From: Kitagawia praeruptora
Taxonomy: Eukaryota; Streptophyta; Magnoliopsida; Apiales; Apiaceae
Assembly (NCBI GenBank): GCA_037693485.1
Contig: CM075345.1
Span: 79,543,001 to 79,607,000 of the forward strand
DNA length: 64,000 nucleotides
Reading direction: 5' to 3'
Shown: in pieces, positions 23,931 through 36,600 of the stretch
Layout: the number at the start of each line of letters is the position of its first letter
How positions within the stretch are numbered: position 1 is the stretch's first letter
Program-made: the position numbers and the translations under genes
Notes under the pieces: model-generated
Told to the model about the DNA's origin: nothing
The model's database searches: none
Seen by the model: only the letters and a program-made list of their open reading frames with translations

Positions 23931-25617
23931 TAATCTACCCAATCCAAAGTATGAAGCCATTTTACTATGCCACAGGGATGATATGGAGAGATAAAAGGAG
24001 AAAATCATAGATGATGCTGAGAGAGATGGGAATATTGATGCATGGTTAAATGCAGGTGGAAGTGTGAGCTTAGAAGAGGCACTGCAATTTCTAAGAGAAG
24101 AGTACTTAATTGCCTTGGGCTCTAATGCAAAAACCTTATCTCCTGTTGAAGTGTTTGATGTTGTAAATGATGCCTACAAAGGAAGTCTAAAGGCTGCCCA
24201 TTATTTTGGCAAAGGAGATTATTGCTAATATCGGCAAAGAAACCTCCAACACATTTAGTGAGCTAAAGACAAAATTCATTACTGAGTTTCCTAAAGTAGA
24301 CTCTATTGTCAAGGATGTCAAGAAGTGCAAGCAAATGTGCAATAATCTAGATCTAAGCTTGGCTTCCATGACAGATGGTCTCAAGAAATTGACAACTCAA
24401 GTGACAAATCTTTCCACCTAATTGAATGACACCAATGCTTTGGTCAGTGTCATGTGGGAAAACCAGTATAGAGACAAGTTGCTTAATGATGTGCCAGTTC
24501 ATGAAATGAAGAAATATGAAGTAGAGAAGCTCTAAGAACAATCACTCTCTGCCTTTAAGGCTGCACTCTTAATGTGTAAAGTGGACAGCTTGGAGACAGA
24601 AGTGAGTTCTCTCAAAATCTATAATGCTGAGCTGAAGCAATCTGTGGAACTATTGAACACCAAGCTAAATACTTAAGCTGCTACAACTGCTGATGTACTT
24701 CTTAACCAGCAAAAGATGCTCTCAACTATGATGCAACACATGGGCCTTCCCTTGCCTAGAGATGCACTATCTACTCAACCACCAGCTTCTACTTCAAACC
24801 CAAAGGCCCCATCAAAGACACCTGTGTGTGAGACCAATCCTAAGGGGAAGAAGCAACCTGAAAAGTCAAAGCCATGATCCAATCCAACTGAGAAGCCAAA
24901 GGAAGTAGTCAAGAAGGATGAGTTGAAGAAGGTGGTTGTGGATGAAGTGGCCAAAGTGAAAGAAGTGGCTGTTGAAGAAGTGGCCAAAGCACCAGAAGTA
25001 GAAGCACAATCTTAACCTCCATCTCAATAGTATGAGTTTCAGATTCCTGACATTGCTAGACAAACTCTTCAAGCTGAGCCTTCAGAGTTCAAGGATTTTC
25101 TCTCTCATTGGGTGTGTCAAGAAACTACCAATTCAAGATTATACCATGACATAGCCTTCTTAAAGCATCTACAAAATTTGAGGTAAAAGACCAATTTCCA
25201 CTACACTGAATACATCAAGAATCTAGTGCAAGACATATTCCTAGTCAACTATATATAGTGAGAAAAGAAATTGTTCAAACCAACCCCCATGCCATGATCA
25301 CTACCAATGATAGAGAAGTCTTAGTTCACACATCCAAGAATCTATTTTACATCCACATTGAAGCCCTGCAAGTCCTGTCTTGCTCTAAAATTGGAACAAT
25401 CATCAAGAAGATAGAAAGGAATGGGTCACCTGACAATCACACTCTCTATGAAATCCTTACAAAGTGCATGATGTCTCAATTACCTCAACTAATTCCTTAG
25501 CCTCACTTTATATGAAGCAAATACAAACATTGTTGCATTCATATTTGGCTATCATCTCAAGCCTAGAAACTTGTCTACAATAAAGTATTTGGTTGGGGCT
25601 TTACATTCAAGGAGAGG
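23931..25617 (+). pseudogene. Accessory coiled-coil ORF of the SIRE-like element, first part
   Basis: One decayed frame can be followed through many stops: ERDGNIDAWLNAGGSVSLEE (near 24020), a Lys/Leu-rich helical region (24206-24420, then 24550-24680), and a Pro/Lys/Val-rich repeat region with VAKVKEVAVEEVAKAPEVE (24940-25010). It continues across the LINE insertion into 42755-43290. There are no enzyme motifs. SIRE-type copia elements carry an extra ORF near the 3' end with a predicted coiled coil, which this could be, but I cannot show homology. The alternative is captured host sequence. Confidence 0.4.
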
Positions 25618-25630
25618 GAAATCAGAAACT

Positions 25631-26612
25631 TTTATTGCTGTAGATTATTACAAGAACCTGATTAGACAGCGTGGAGTGGTTGATCAGTTTCCGGATGATG
25701 TGACATTGCCCAAGTTAACTGTGAATCAGGCTAACATAATCAGTAGTCCCTTTGGGGAAAATGATGTATTAAACACTTTGAGGAAGATGGCCAAAAAAAA
25801 AAGTCCAGGGCCTGATGGGTTTACGGTGGAATTTTACTTGGCTACTTGGCACATTGTAGGACCTGATGTAACTAGAGGTATCCTCTACTTCTTTGAGTCT
25901 CTTATAATGCCTAAGATTATTAATGATGCTTCTATTTACTTGGTGCCAAAACAGAATAATCCTTCGCAGATGCAACACGTTCGCCCTATCTCATGTTGCA
26001 ATGTTCTCTATAAATGCATTTCTAAAATGATTGCCTCGAGACTCAAGGCTGTCATGCCTTCATTGATTTCCATGCACCAATCTGCGTTTGTAGCTCGAAG
26101 ATCCATTGGTGATAGATTCTTTTTGGCCCAAGCCTTGTGTAAAGGGTATAATCGAAATTCTGGATAGCCTAGATGTGCTATAAAGCTTGACATCCATAAA
26201 GCATTTGACTCTCTTAATTGGAGTTTTATTTTCATGATCCTGGATCGAATGGGTTCCCCCCCCCCAAGATTTGTGGATTGGATAAGGGTTTGTCTCACCA
26301 CCACTATGTTTTCTGTAAAGCTCAATGGTAGCTTGGAGGGTTTCTTCAAAGGTGAATCAGGATTGAGGCAAGGCGACCCACTCTCACCTTACCTCTTTGT
26401 TATGGCTATGGAAGCTCTTACTGCATGCTTGAATAAATCAGTTGGGGGCACTGAGTTTAAGTTTCATTGGAGAACTAAGGAAGTGAATCTACATCACATC
26501 ATTTTCGCGGATGATGTTTTCCTGTTCAACCATGGTGATGCAAATTCTGTTTCTAGACTTATGGAGGGGGTCAAATTATTTTCTACCTGTTCCAACTTAA
26601 TTCCTAATCAAG
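25631..26612 (+). pseudogene. LINE reverse transcriptase, N-terminal part
   Basis: The frame runs from just before the finger region through KKSPGPDGFTVEFYLATWHI, VRPISCCNVLYKCISKMIA, a premature TAG at 26165 where Gln is expected (NSG*PRCAIKLDIHKAFDS), GLRQGDPLSPYLFVMAMEAL and the catalytic FADD in HIIFADDVFLF. It breaks off at IPNQAKSV, where the antisense insert begins at 26624. The C10 run at 26256-26265 adds a likely frameshift. The stop codon and insertions make it non-functional. Confidence 0.88.
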
Positions 26613-26623
26613 CTAAATCAGTT

Positions 26624-27641
26624 TTTTTTTTGCTAATTAAAATTTTATACCAAAAGGAACAACTAAAAACACATCTAGGGGCATACCCCGCGAAGTCAAT
26701 AACCCAACACTACACAGTTCAAAACATCAGTACTGTCAACATAAAATAAACTAAAATAAACTAGCTTAAAAACCTAATCGCCAGCTTTCCCATCGACTTT
26801 CGGACAGCAGCACCCAGATTGGTCCTGGAGTCTGCGCAAGTGACCTCCTTTGATCCAACATCGTTGAGCAGCAAGAATTGCCCCATACATTGACTGCATC
26901 ATTCATGATCAACCTCCTAGTGAGGACTTCATAATTCACAATTGCATGAACATAAGTGACAAAGTGAGCAAAGATCTCCTGTAGAGTCAGCCAGAACCCA
27001 TTTGTTAACCGAGCGTCATCCACCCAACAACCCAAAATATTGCAGGCCTTAATAGACCCCTTCATTCGAAACCCATCATTTTTGACATTTCTTGCTACAA
27101 ACCTAGTCCTCATTATCCAACAACCGCAGCCCTGTCAACTAAAAATTCCACCAGGTTGCAATGAAATCAAACTCAATTTCTCATCAAGAAAAGGCATGAT
27201 CCACACAAGTTCCTCCAGAACTTTGACAAGCATGAACCAATCATCGCACCGAAGAACAAGCAGCATAACTTTGGAATCTGTCAACAGCATGATAGATAAA
27301 CCCACCGTCCAGGAATCTCCATGTCACAAAATAGGGTTGATCAACATAAGAAACATTGCTTCAGATTACAATGTAACCACAAGATCAACTCGAAAGCTAG
27401 GCTGGCAGCTCCTACTTCGAGTGCATCCAACAGCTTTGTACTCCGAAGAGTCTGCAATTACACTGTTCAAAACAGTCAAGACGAAACACTTACCCCGTAA
27501 CACCCAGCTACCCATAGCTGCTTTCAACATATACCAAACATCCCCATTTATAGGGTCAATCAACATGCGACTGTCAATTCCAACCACCCATAATAATACC
27601 CATAGCAGTTCTCGGACAAAACTCACAGTTTGTAAACCACC
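26624..27641 (-). mobile_element. Antisense LINE-tailed insertion, 5'-truncated
   Basis: This 1.0-kb insert sits inside the LINE polymerase gene, flanked by CTAAATCAGTT (26613-26623) and CTAAATTAGTT (27642-27652). Minus-strand reading ends TTCGCGGGGTATGCCCC ... GGTATAAAATTTTAATTAGC plus an A-run, the tail shared with 12231, 47892 and 49560. The minus-strand frames at 27626-27366 and 27113-26766 (ending ESRWESWRLGF) do not look like LINE ORF1, endonuclease, reverse transcriptase or RNase H. I do not recognise them. Confidence 0.75.
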
Positions 27642-27652
27642 CTAAATTAGTT

Positions 27653-28390
27653 TGTTTCCTTGCGAATATCAGAGAAAGTGTAGCTGCGGAGATTCTAAGG
27701 GTAACAGGGTTTCAGCGAGGCACTCTTCCCATCACTTACTTGGGATTACCTCTCTTAACAGGTAAGCTCAATAGCAGGGACTGTACTTCACTTGTAGCCA
27801 AGCTTTGCAAGAGAGTGGAAACTTGGATGGTAAGATTCCTTAACTTTGTTGGTCGTCTTATGCTTGTTAAAGCCATAATAGCAAGCATTGTGGGTTATTG
27901 GAGTATGTACATCTTTCTTCCTAAAGCAGTTTTGAAAAAGATTAACAATCTTTTCTTTAAGTTTTTATGGGGGGGTTTCTACAAGGAATCTGGGAGATGC
28001 CACTACAAAGTGTGTTGGGAAGACTGTTGCAAGCCTAAATCTGAGGGTGGGTTGGGGATTAAAAATCTATTTGAATGGAACCATGTAGTTGTGTTGGGAA
28101 CCATGCAGTTGTGTTACACCAGCTATGGCGCCTGCTCCAACCTACAGCTGATTCTCTTTGGGTAGCTTGGTTTCACAAGGCACTTCTTCGTAATAAAGCT
28201 TTCTGGACTTCAAAAATGCCTTCTATATGCTACTGGATTGCCCAGAAAATTTTCAATGCTAGACCTCGGGCTTTGAGTTTTCTAAACTATAAAGTTGGAG
28301 ATAACTCTGATTTTCTCTTTTGGCATGACCTCTAGGCTAATAAGAAGCCTTTAGCCTTTATCTCTTCGACTGTCATTTCTAATGCAGAAT
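27653..28390 (+). pseudogene. LINE polymerase, middle part
   Basis: It resumes the LINE frame after the antisense insert: ILRVTGFQRGTLPITYLGLP, then VGRLMLVKAIIASIVGYWSM, WEDCCKPKSEGGLGIKNLFE and KARPRALSFL-like sequence in a shifted frame after a small duplication near 28080-28110. It is cut at 28390 by the Tekay-type element and continues at 41902. It matches the corresponding region of the minus-strand LINE at 9755-10606. Confidence 0.85.
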
Positions 28391-31300
28391 TGTAAGAACC
28401 CTGATTTTTGATATTATTGGAGTAGACGGAATGAATAGTAACTTTGTTATGTAAGAGAAGTGAATCCCACCCCCATATATGAATGACGGATAAATGAAGA
28501 TTTGTAATGATATTATGTTCCCTTATGGAAAATAAGTGTATGTAAATGTCGACGGATTTCGCAAAATTCTATTTTATTATTTTCGTACATTTCCGGGGTA
28601 TCGATAAATACGAATACTACGACAAGATCATGGTTTTATTATTTTGAGAACCAAGGAACTATATATATACTTAAAATTAGGAAGTTGGATTTTAGAAAGA
28701 ATATCGAAGGAAAAACTCCACCAAAAATGTTTAAGATTTATTTAGAAAATTATGGAAATTGGAAAATACCTACTAACCATGCAAGGTGGCAAGATTTCAT
28801 GCATCCCATGCAAATTCCATGCAAACCACCTAGTCTAAGATTAGAACCAAGTAGTTGGTAGCTAGTTAGAAACAAACTAAACTACAAGAATCTAGTTAGT
28901 AGCTAGTTGGCTTACTTTTTAAAAAGGTGGAGACAACAAGTACCATGGCCATACCTCTAGCCATACTTATGTTGTACATGCATATACTTACACTACTACA
29001 TATTACCCAACCTCATTTCACACCACTTATTCATCCAACACAAAAGAAAACAAAACAACTCCCCCCCCCTTTTGAGAGCTCTCGGCCAAAGGCAAAAAAG
29101 GAGAAGAAAATTTCTTCTTCTCCCCACTTCTCATCACTCTAAATTCAAGACAAAAATCCTAGGTACTCTACATCATATAAGGAAGGTATGCTATGAATTT
29201 CAACCCTTTTTATCCATTAGTTTTCTAGTTATAAATTCTTAAAGTTCTAGGTGAATAGTAACTCTTATTGTTCTTATTTGTTGGATCTTGAAGATCAAGC
29301 CATAGATTGATCAACCAAGGTGTTTGGAGAGTATTTCAAGCTTTGTTAAGTTACTAAGAGCTTCAAGGAAGGTATAAATTCTAACCCTTAGTAGCCATGG
29401 CAAGAACATTGCTTAGTATTAGTAGATCTAAAAGATTGGTGCACAAAAGTGTTGATTATAGTTTGATTTATGAAAAATCATGGATGTTGATGGTTATTGT
29501 CATATTGAAAATTATTTTTATGTGGTATGAGGTCCCATAAGTGTATGAGAATTTTGTTGGGAATTTGTGATGATTTTTGGAGTTGGTGGAATTTTGAGAA
29601 GAGACATGACTTGTAGTAAAGGAGTTGTTGGACAATCTGCACTGACCCCTTTTTGAAACTGTGATTCGGAACCCTTAAACTGATCCCCTGAACACCTACC
29701 TTATATTGTTGGAAAGGTCTTGATCTGTAGTTTCTGGATATGTAAGGTTCATAGCTAGGTGATGTATAGATTTTAAGTTATAGCCGAAAGAGTGAGTTGT
29801 GTTTCTGGACTATGGATTGCACTAAGTGACCCTCTTGTGAACCTTGTTTGAACACCTTAAAAATTATTTGGGATCATGAACAAATTAGAGAAGCTAGGAA
29901 ATACAGTGGTGAAGGCTACCCAAAAAGAATTGGATTAAAATATGAATTTTTGGATTTTATAAAAATGATAGAGTAAAATTCGCGCAAGGGAAAAAGTTGA
30001 TTAGTGGACCAAAATTCTAAGTTAATGGTTATGGTTCGAACGTGGTAACTAAATTAAGTCGAGTAAGTGACGAGCGTAAACGAGTGATGTCATGGACCTA
30101 TAGTGGGGATAGGGAGTCATAAGACGAAGTCGTTAAGTTAATTTCGTGTCCCCTTAAAACCCCGTAATTAGAAAGAAATTGTTAAGGTACTAACGAACGA
30201 TTGTTGTTTATGTATAGATCGTTCGAACTCACACGCTCGACCACCCCAACCAAACCAAGGCAAGTTTACTTTTCAAAACTTATACATATACAAGGATTTT
30301 CACTGTTGTGTTTGTAGTTTTCAAATTATATCAAATGCTATGTTTATCGAAGTATTGATGCAATTGAAATTGAACAAGTACATGTATGCTTTTACCCCTT
30401 GAACTTAGATTGAAATGTTTTCTTCGGACAACGACTCTAGCAATAGAGGTCGTAGCGGTCCGTATATACTATTGACCGGGGAGCGGTATATTATTATATC
30501 GTATCTATATTGCGAAAACCCGAAGGGTCATTCGGGTGGTATCGTATATTCAAGTAACTATTATTATATCTTCGTAAATACTCGAAACCCTATCTTGGAT
30601 TAAAAGTTTATTTATTAAATAATTATTTTATTAATTATTAATATTAAATCTTAAAATATCATTTAATGATTATTGTTCACTATTTTAGAAAAACAAAGTT
30701 AATCCAAGATACCTTTTAATACTTTCAAACTCGAACCTTTTCGAACTCAAAATCTTTTCGAAAACCCCCGGTCAGGCTTCGCTTCTTGTATGATTTCAAG
30801 AATTATCGGTCGACTGATGTCGAACCACAACTACTCTGTTTTCAATCAAAATCTGGTTTTAAAAAGAAAAAGAAAAAGGGGACTCTGGCAGGTGTGGGAA
30901 TCGTTGACGAACGATTCCCGGGATGTGTAAGCGGCCGTGAGCCAGGCGGTCCATCACTTATTATTCCGGCCCAGGTGTTGCCGAAGGATGATTACGGATG
31001 TAGTTTTCATCGAGGGTGATTACGGATGTAGTTTTCACTCAGGGATAGTTACGGATGTAGTTTCTATCCTTCTACCGGTAGAGAAGACCCGCGGATTATT
31101 GGACTCGGATGTGGCGACTGATCATCGTCAATCCCTGTCAGGTTTTATGTTTTCTTCCAGTCCCATCCTCCCCTTTGGAAAAATGCTTTGACACTGCATC
31201 TTAGGCCTATGTGCCAGTTGCCGATAGTGTCCTATTTTGATGAGAAAGATGTTGACTTTATGCAGTAGCTAGAACTGCAAGGTTATTTTGAAAACAAGGG

Positions 31301-31924
31301 CACGTACTGGTGCACCTTTGAAATTTACCAATAATGACAAGTGATTCTATAACTGATTGATACAACGAGTTTAATGACTATTATACATATGGAATGTTAT
31401 ATTGCTTATCTTATACATATATTCTTGCTGAGCTATAGTTGCTCACTCTTGCTTGTTTTCAAATTTTACAAACACAACAGCTAAGAGAAATGGCAAGAAC
31501 CAGTCAGACTGTTCGAAAGCAGGTGACTAGACCCCAGGCTGCAGTTGAGATTCCACCGGTAGGCCCCATTAGCCGGATTGGTCGGCAACTTTTGTTAGTA
31601 CGTTTTATTTATAAGTATGACCTGTGCAAGGCAGTGCACCGCAACAAACTTTCAAGCCGCCAACTTCGCTTCATATCGAAGTGTTGTTGGTAGCATAAAT
31701 GCTATTTAATTCGGTCTGTAATAACTCTAAAACTTTTACTTTTGCTTAATCAAATGTATGACGTTTCTGAGACTCTAACCCGTGTGTGTGTGTGTGTGTG
31801 CGGTGTGAGTTTATTGTGGGGTCGATGGTTGTTTATTTATATTATGTGCAAGAATAAGTATATTGTTAATGGAAAATGGACCGTGAGCGCCTAGATTCCC
31901 GACCCCGGATCTGGGGGCGTCACA
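28391..31924 (+). repeat. 5' LTR of the Tekay-type element (3534 bp)
   Basis: It starts TGTAAGAACCCTGATTTTTG and ends GGATCTGGGGGCGTCACA. A candidate TATA box (CTATATATATAC) lies at 28660-28669. Three copies of GA(T/A)(T/A)ACGGATGTAGTTT-like words lie at 30988-31070, and a (GT)n run at 31783-31800. The short frames inside, such as 28927-29142, recur in the 3' copy simply because the LTRs are identical. Confidence 0.95.
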
Positions 31925-31928
31925 GAAA

Positions 31929-31940
31929 TGGTATCAGAGA
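31929..31940 (+). other. Primer-binding site, tRNA-Met type
   Basis: TGGTATCAGAGA follows the LTR after a GAAA spacer. It matches the tRNA-Met site except at the last base. Confidence 0.9.
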
Positions 31941-32154
31941 GAAGGTTACAGTTCTCAGAAACGATAGTAATTTAGGAAAGCAACCATAATAATACGAATA
32001 ATATAACACTAATAATAATCCCATTAATACCTGGAGCTCTCATCGAGTTCACAGTCGGGTTATCGGATATAGCCCTGACTTCTAAGGCCCGTGAGGGAAC
32101 TACTTCTTAAACCCTTCTTTTTGGTTAGTAACCTAGCTTATTTCCCTTGTGTAG

Positions 32155-32865
32155 ATGGAGGATATACCAGACCCTGAGGCCTATGAGAGGGAGCATGATG
32201 AGGCACTACTGAGAGAGACTGAGGACCCTGTTGAGGATACTGATGCTGACCCTGAGCTGGGCCCCTGGATTACGATATTAGGGGATACTGATGATGAGGA
32301 CCCCGAGGAGGAGCCCTTTATGGAGCCTGAGCCTGTTACCCCTTCCCCTGTGGCCACTGATGAGGAGAGTGTGCGATCCGGTGAGGACCGTGTTGTGACA
32401 CCCCCGCCCTCTCCACAGTTATTGAGCCTCACTTCTTCTGATGATGATGATCCCGAGGAGGACACTTCTAGCGAGGAGGAGCGTGACCCTACCCCTGCTC
32501 CTGCTCCTGCCCCTGTTATGCCACCCCCACCACTGGACCTACCCCCGGTGTCGGGCGCTGAGCACGCCTATGTCGTGCAGTTCATGACCCGAGACTTACT
32601 TTCTGCCGAGGCCCGACTTAACGAGGCGAGGAGGGTGATAGTGGAGGAGCGCGAGGCGCGCTTGAGGATCCAGGCTGAGATGAGGACTACTGTTGCTAGG
32701 AGGACTAGAGCTCGCCTCCACAGGATTGAGAGGAGGAGTCGCGAGAGGGTTCTCGGATTAGGGATCCGCGGGGGCGGAGTGATCCGGGCTAGGGATGTTA
32801 GGCGTGTTGTGCGTCGTGCATTTGCCCGAGTGAGGGCCTTGCTCCGTCGCGGTGCGGCCCCGTGA
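32155..32865 (+). CDS. Accessory ORF upstream of gag: acidic, Pro-rich and Arg-rich protein
   Basis: This intact 236-residue ORF starts at ATG 32155 (MEDIPDPEAYEREHDEALL) and lies 777 bp before gag. Residues 1-115 are very acidic with Ser/Thr-Pro motifs. Residues about 112-132 are Pro/Ala-rich (PAPAPAPVMPPPPLDLPP). From about 140 a helical segment (LLSAEARLNEARRVIVEERE) leads into an Arg-rich C-terminus. No enzyme motif is visible. Remnants of its start occur in the elements at both window edges (near 879 on the minus strand and 63015-63100), so it is an old, shared part of the family. The charge layout would suit a nucleic-acid-binding protein, but the function is unknown. It would need its own translation start or a spliced RNA. 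Confidence 0.65.
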   Translation: MEDIPDPEAYEREHDEALLRETEDPVEDTDADPELGPWITILGDTDDEDPEEEPFMEPEPVTPSPVATDEESVRSGEDRVVTPPPSPQLLSLTSSDDDDPEEDTSSEEERDPTPAPAPAPVMPPPPLDLPPVSGAEHAYVVQFMTRDLLSAEARLNEARRVIVEEREARLRIQAEMRTTVARRTRARLHRIERRSRERVLGLGIRGGGVIRARDVRRVVRRAFARVRALLRRGAAP

Positions 32866-33355
32866 TGTGTTACTGATAGCTCAGTCCCCTAGGTTCAGAT
32901 GACATTAGTGTGTCAATTTTGCGGGATAGTTGACTTGTGCAGTGGCGTCCTTTCTGACCAGTGGATGAGTAGACTGACCTACATATATGTAGATGTGACT
33001 TCAGATAGTATGTATGGATGTAGCCCTACTTTTGTGTAGCCTTGACTATTCGGATTATGTACTTGTATTTGTTCCACTTTTGCTAGACTTTGACATCGGA
33101 ACTATGTATTTGGCTCTAACATCCGAACTTGTGACCACCCTTGTACCGTACTTATTTAGTTTCAGTTTCCTTGATATTGTCTCAACTGCTTTACTTTCCG
33201 ATGCCATGCTCTACTGTTTTGATATACAACTGTGATTATACAACTGCTACAAGCCCCAAATACAACCATGCTATTTCAAATTTACGATATGTGATTTCAA
33301 ATTGTTCTCCACATTTTCCAAAATATTCCTACGATTTTTCTAAAATAAACCTTTC

Positions 33356-33406
33356 AAAAAAAAAAAAAAAAAAAACGGTTTTAGTTATTTAAAAAAAAAA
33401 AAAAAA
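33356..33406 (+). repeat. Two A-runs in the leader between the accessory ORF and gag
   Basis: A20 (33356-33375) and A16 (33391-33406) are separated by 15 bases. The rest of 32866-33642 shows no coding sense. The runs may be slippage-prone and may vary between copies. Confidence 0.8.
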
Positions 33407-33642
33407 TTTTGAAAATATTTCTACAGATTGCGAAGTTTCGAAATTTTGGAAATTCCTACAAATGTTTTCGAACCACGTAACGACTTCCCCTAAAAAGTTT
33501 TTACAGTTTATCGCCATCATAAGGGCACTGCGAGTTTCGAAATTTTAACCCTGTATAAGGAGGAACAATACGTTCCTGACTTCTCTAAATACGGTCAAAT
33601 AAATTGAAAACCCTAACCCATTTTTGTCTTATTATCAGAATC

Positions 33643-36600
33643 ATGCCACCCAGAAGAATGAACACTCGAGCTCACCCGGCCAGCTCTGAAGGCCAGGGTA
33701 GCCACCATGGGCCGGAAGGCCACCAAAACCGGGAGAGAGAGGATCAGAACCCGAGCGAGGATGAAGATAGTGACTATAACCTGTTTGATAACTCTGAGTA
33801 TGATGAAGAGGAAGCTGAAGATGATACCCTAGAGGTGGAAAACCCAAGGAGAGACCCTATGGAGCGATTCATGGACCTACTCAGGCAGAACTTGGACCGT
33901 CCCCCGGTTCAGCCACCACCCAACAATGCCAACGCCAATGCCTTTCGGAATTTCAAATCTCTGAAACCCCCTGAGTTTAAGGGAACTGCGGACCCAGTCG
34001 AGGCAAGAGCCTGGCTGAAAGAAATGGAAAAATCTTTTGAGATACTAGGAGTCGCTGAAGAGCAGAAAACTGTTTTCGCCACCTATTTGCTGAAGGGTGA
34101 GGCAAACTACTGGTGGGAAGCCAAAAAGAATTTGGAGGGAAGAGGTGTGGTGACCTGGGAGAGGTTTAGCGAGTTGTTCTTGGAAAAGTATTTCCCTAGG
34201 TTCATGGAAACACAAATGGAGCTGAAATTTTTGGAACTCAAGCAAGGTAACATGACGGTGGCCGAGTATGAGGCCAGATTTACTGAGCTGTCGAGGTTTG
34301 TGCCGGAATATGTGAACTCTGAGGTGAAGAGAGCCCGAAGGTTTCAACTGGGGCTAAAGCAATGGATTCAGAATCGTGTGGCGGTTCTTGAGCTGACAGA
34401 CTATGCCACCCTGGTACAGAAAGCATCGATTGTTGAGGCTGGAGGTGAACAGATGCAGAAGGAGAGAGAGGGAAGGAAGAGGAAGTTTGATATTCGAAAG
34501 GGGAACTCTGCGGGAGGTAGCTTTCCGAGCAAATTTAAGCGAGGAACAATGTCCCAACCCAGTGGGAACTTTGGAACCAAGAAAGCTGAAAGTTGGAGTG
34601 TGGGCCAGGGCGGCCGACCACAGGGATCATCGTACTCTACCCCACCCCGAGCCCCACTCCCGGAATGCAATAAATGTGGAAGGAAACATGCGGGCGTGTG
34701 TAACCTGCAAGATGTGAAGTGCTTCAAGTGTGGGCTGACGGGACATTATGCTAACACCTGTCGAGGGACTAGTAACAACACCAGTGCTGGAGGTAATTGC
34801 TTCAAGTGTGGGAAACCAGGGCACCGAATGAGGGAATGTATGTCCTCTGGGCCAGCTGCATCAAGAGTGAGTGGAACTGCTTCTAACAGGGCCCCGACTG
34901 CAAGAACTTTTAACATGACTGTGCAAGATGCCGTGAGGAACACGGATGTGATCGCAGGTACCCTACTACTCAACTCAGTTAATGCGAATGTTTTATTTGA
35001 TTCGGGAGCTACCAAGTCTTTCATATCTCTAGATTTTGTATGTCGGCTAGGCCTTAAGACTGAACCACTGAGAGACAGACTGCAAGTAGAGATAGCTAAT
35101 CATGAAATTATTCCTGTTAACCAAGTTTGTCCAGGTTGCGACCTAGAAATAGAGGGGCGACACTTTCGGGTAGATTTAATACCTTTTAAATTAGGGGAGT
35201 TTGACGCAATAATAGGTATGGATTGGTTGACAACCCATGGAGCTCAGATTGATTGTGTGAAGAAGAAAGTGTGTCTAAGACTGCCAGGGGATAAGGAAGT
35301 AGTGTTTAGTGGAAAACGACAAACCCAAAAGTTCCTGACTATGATTCAAGCTAAAAGGCTGTTACGTAAAGGATGCGAGGCCTATTTAGCCTATGTAAAG
35401 GATACCAATAAGGAGGCGCCAAACCTGCAGGAAATCCCAGTCGTTAATGAGTTCGCGGACGTGTTTCCGGATGATCTTCCAGGACTACCACCTGATAGAG
35501 ACATCGAGTTCGCTATAGATTTAGTTCCGGGCACGGCCCCAATTTCAAAGGCCCCGTATAGGCTAGCCCCAGTGGAGATGAAAGAGTTGGCCACCCAATT
35601 GCAAGAGCTGTTGGATAAAGGAATGATAAGACCTAGTGTGTCACCGTGGGGAGCCCCGGTGTTATTCGTGAAAAAGAAGGATGGCAGTATGAGATTATGC
35701 ATAGATTACAGGGAGTTGAATAAGGTGACCATCAAGAATAAGTATCCCTTGCCCAGGATAGATGACCTGTTTGACCAATTGAAAGATGCAGTTTATTTCT
35801 CTAAGATTGATTTGCGGACCGGGTATCACCAGTTAAAGATTAAACCAGAAGATATACCAAAGACGGCCTTTCGCACCCGGTACGGACACTATGAGTTTTT
35901 AGTAATGTCGTTTGGGTTAACAAATGCACCCGCAGCTTTCATGGACTTAATGAATCGAGTCTTCAAGAAGTATCCGGATAAGTGTGTTATAGTCTTCATC
36001 GATGACATCTTAATTTATTCCAAGATGAAAGAGGAACATGCAGAGCATTTGAGGATTGTATTGGGAGCGCTAAGAGAAGAAAAGTTGTACGCTAAGTTCT
36101 CGAAGTGTGAATTTTGGTTGAAGGAAGTTCAGTTTTTGGGGCATGTGATTAGCGAACAAGGCATCCTAGTGGACCCAGCCAAAATAGAGGCTGTATCAAA
36201 TTGGGAGAGACCAACCACTCCGACAGAGGTGAGAAGTTTCATAGGATTGGCCGGCTACTATAGGAGATTTGTCCAAGACTTTGCCAAGATAGCAGCCCCT
36301 TTGACCCGGCTAACTCGCAAGACCGAGAAGTTTGTGTGGACTGAGAAATGCGAAGAGAGCTTTCAAGAGTTGGAAAAGAGGTTGGTGACAGCACCAGTAC
36401 TAGCCCTACCCGATGATAAGGGAGATTTTGTGATTTACAGCGACGCGTCCCATAAAGGTTTAGGGTGTGTGCTTATGCAGCACGGTAAGGTGATTGCGTA
36501 TGCGTCCAGACAACTTAAAGAATATGAGATAAGATACCCCACCCATGATTTGGAATTAGCAGCGATAGTCTTTGCTTTGAAGATCTGGAGACATTATCTT

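Noticed and set aside
28927..31693. Short open frames in the Tekay-type LTR (28927, 30415, 30786, 31439), all repeated exactly in the 3' LTR
   Set aside because: They are duplicated only because the LTRs are near-identical. They have no recognisable domain and lie in non-coding LTR sequence.
33604..33642. An upstream start of the Gag-Pol frame at 33604
   Set aside because: The codon there is TTG. The first ATG in frame is at 33643 and gives the usual Gag N-terminus.
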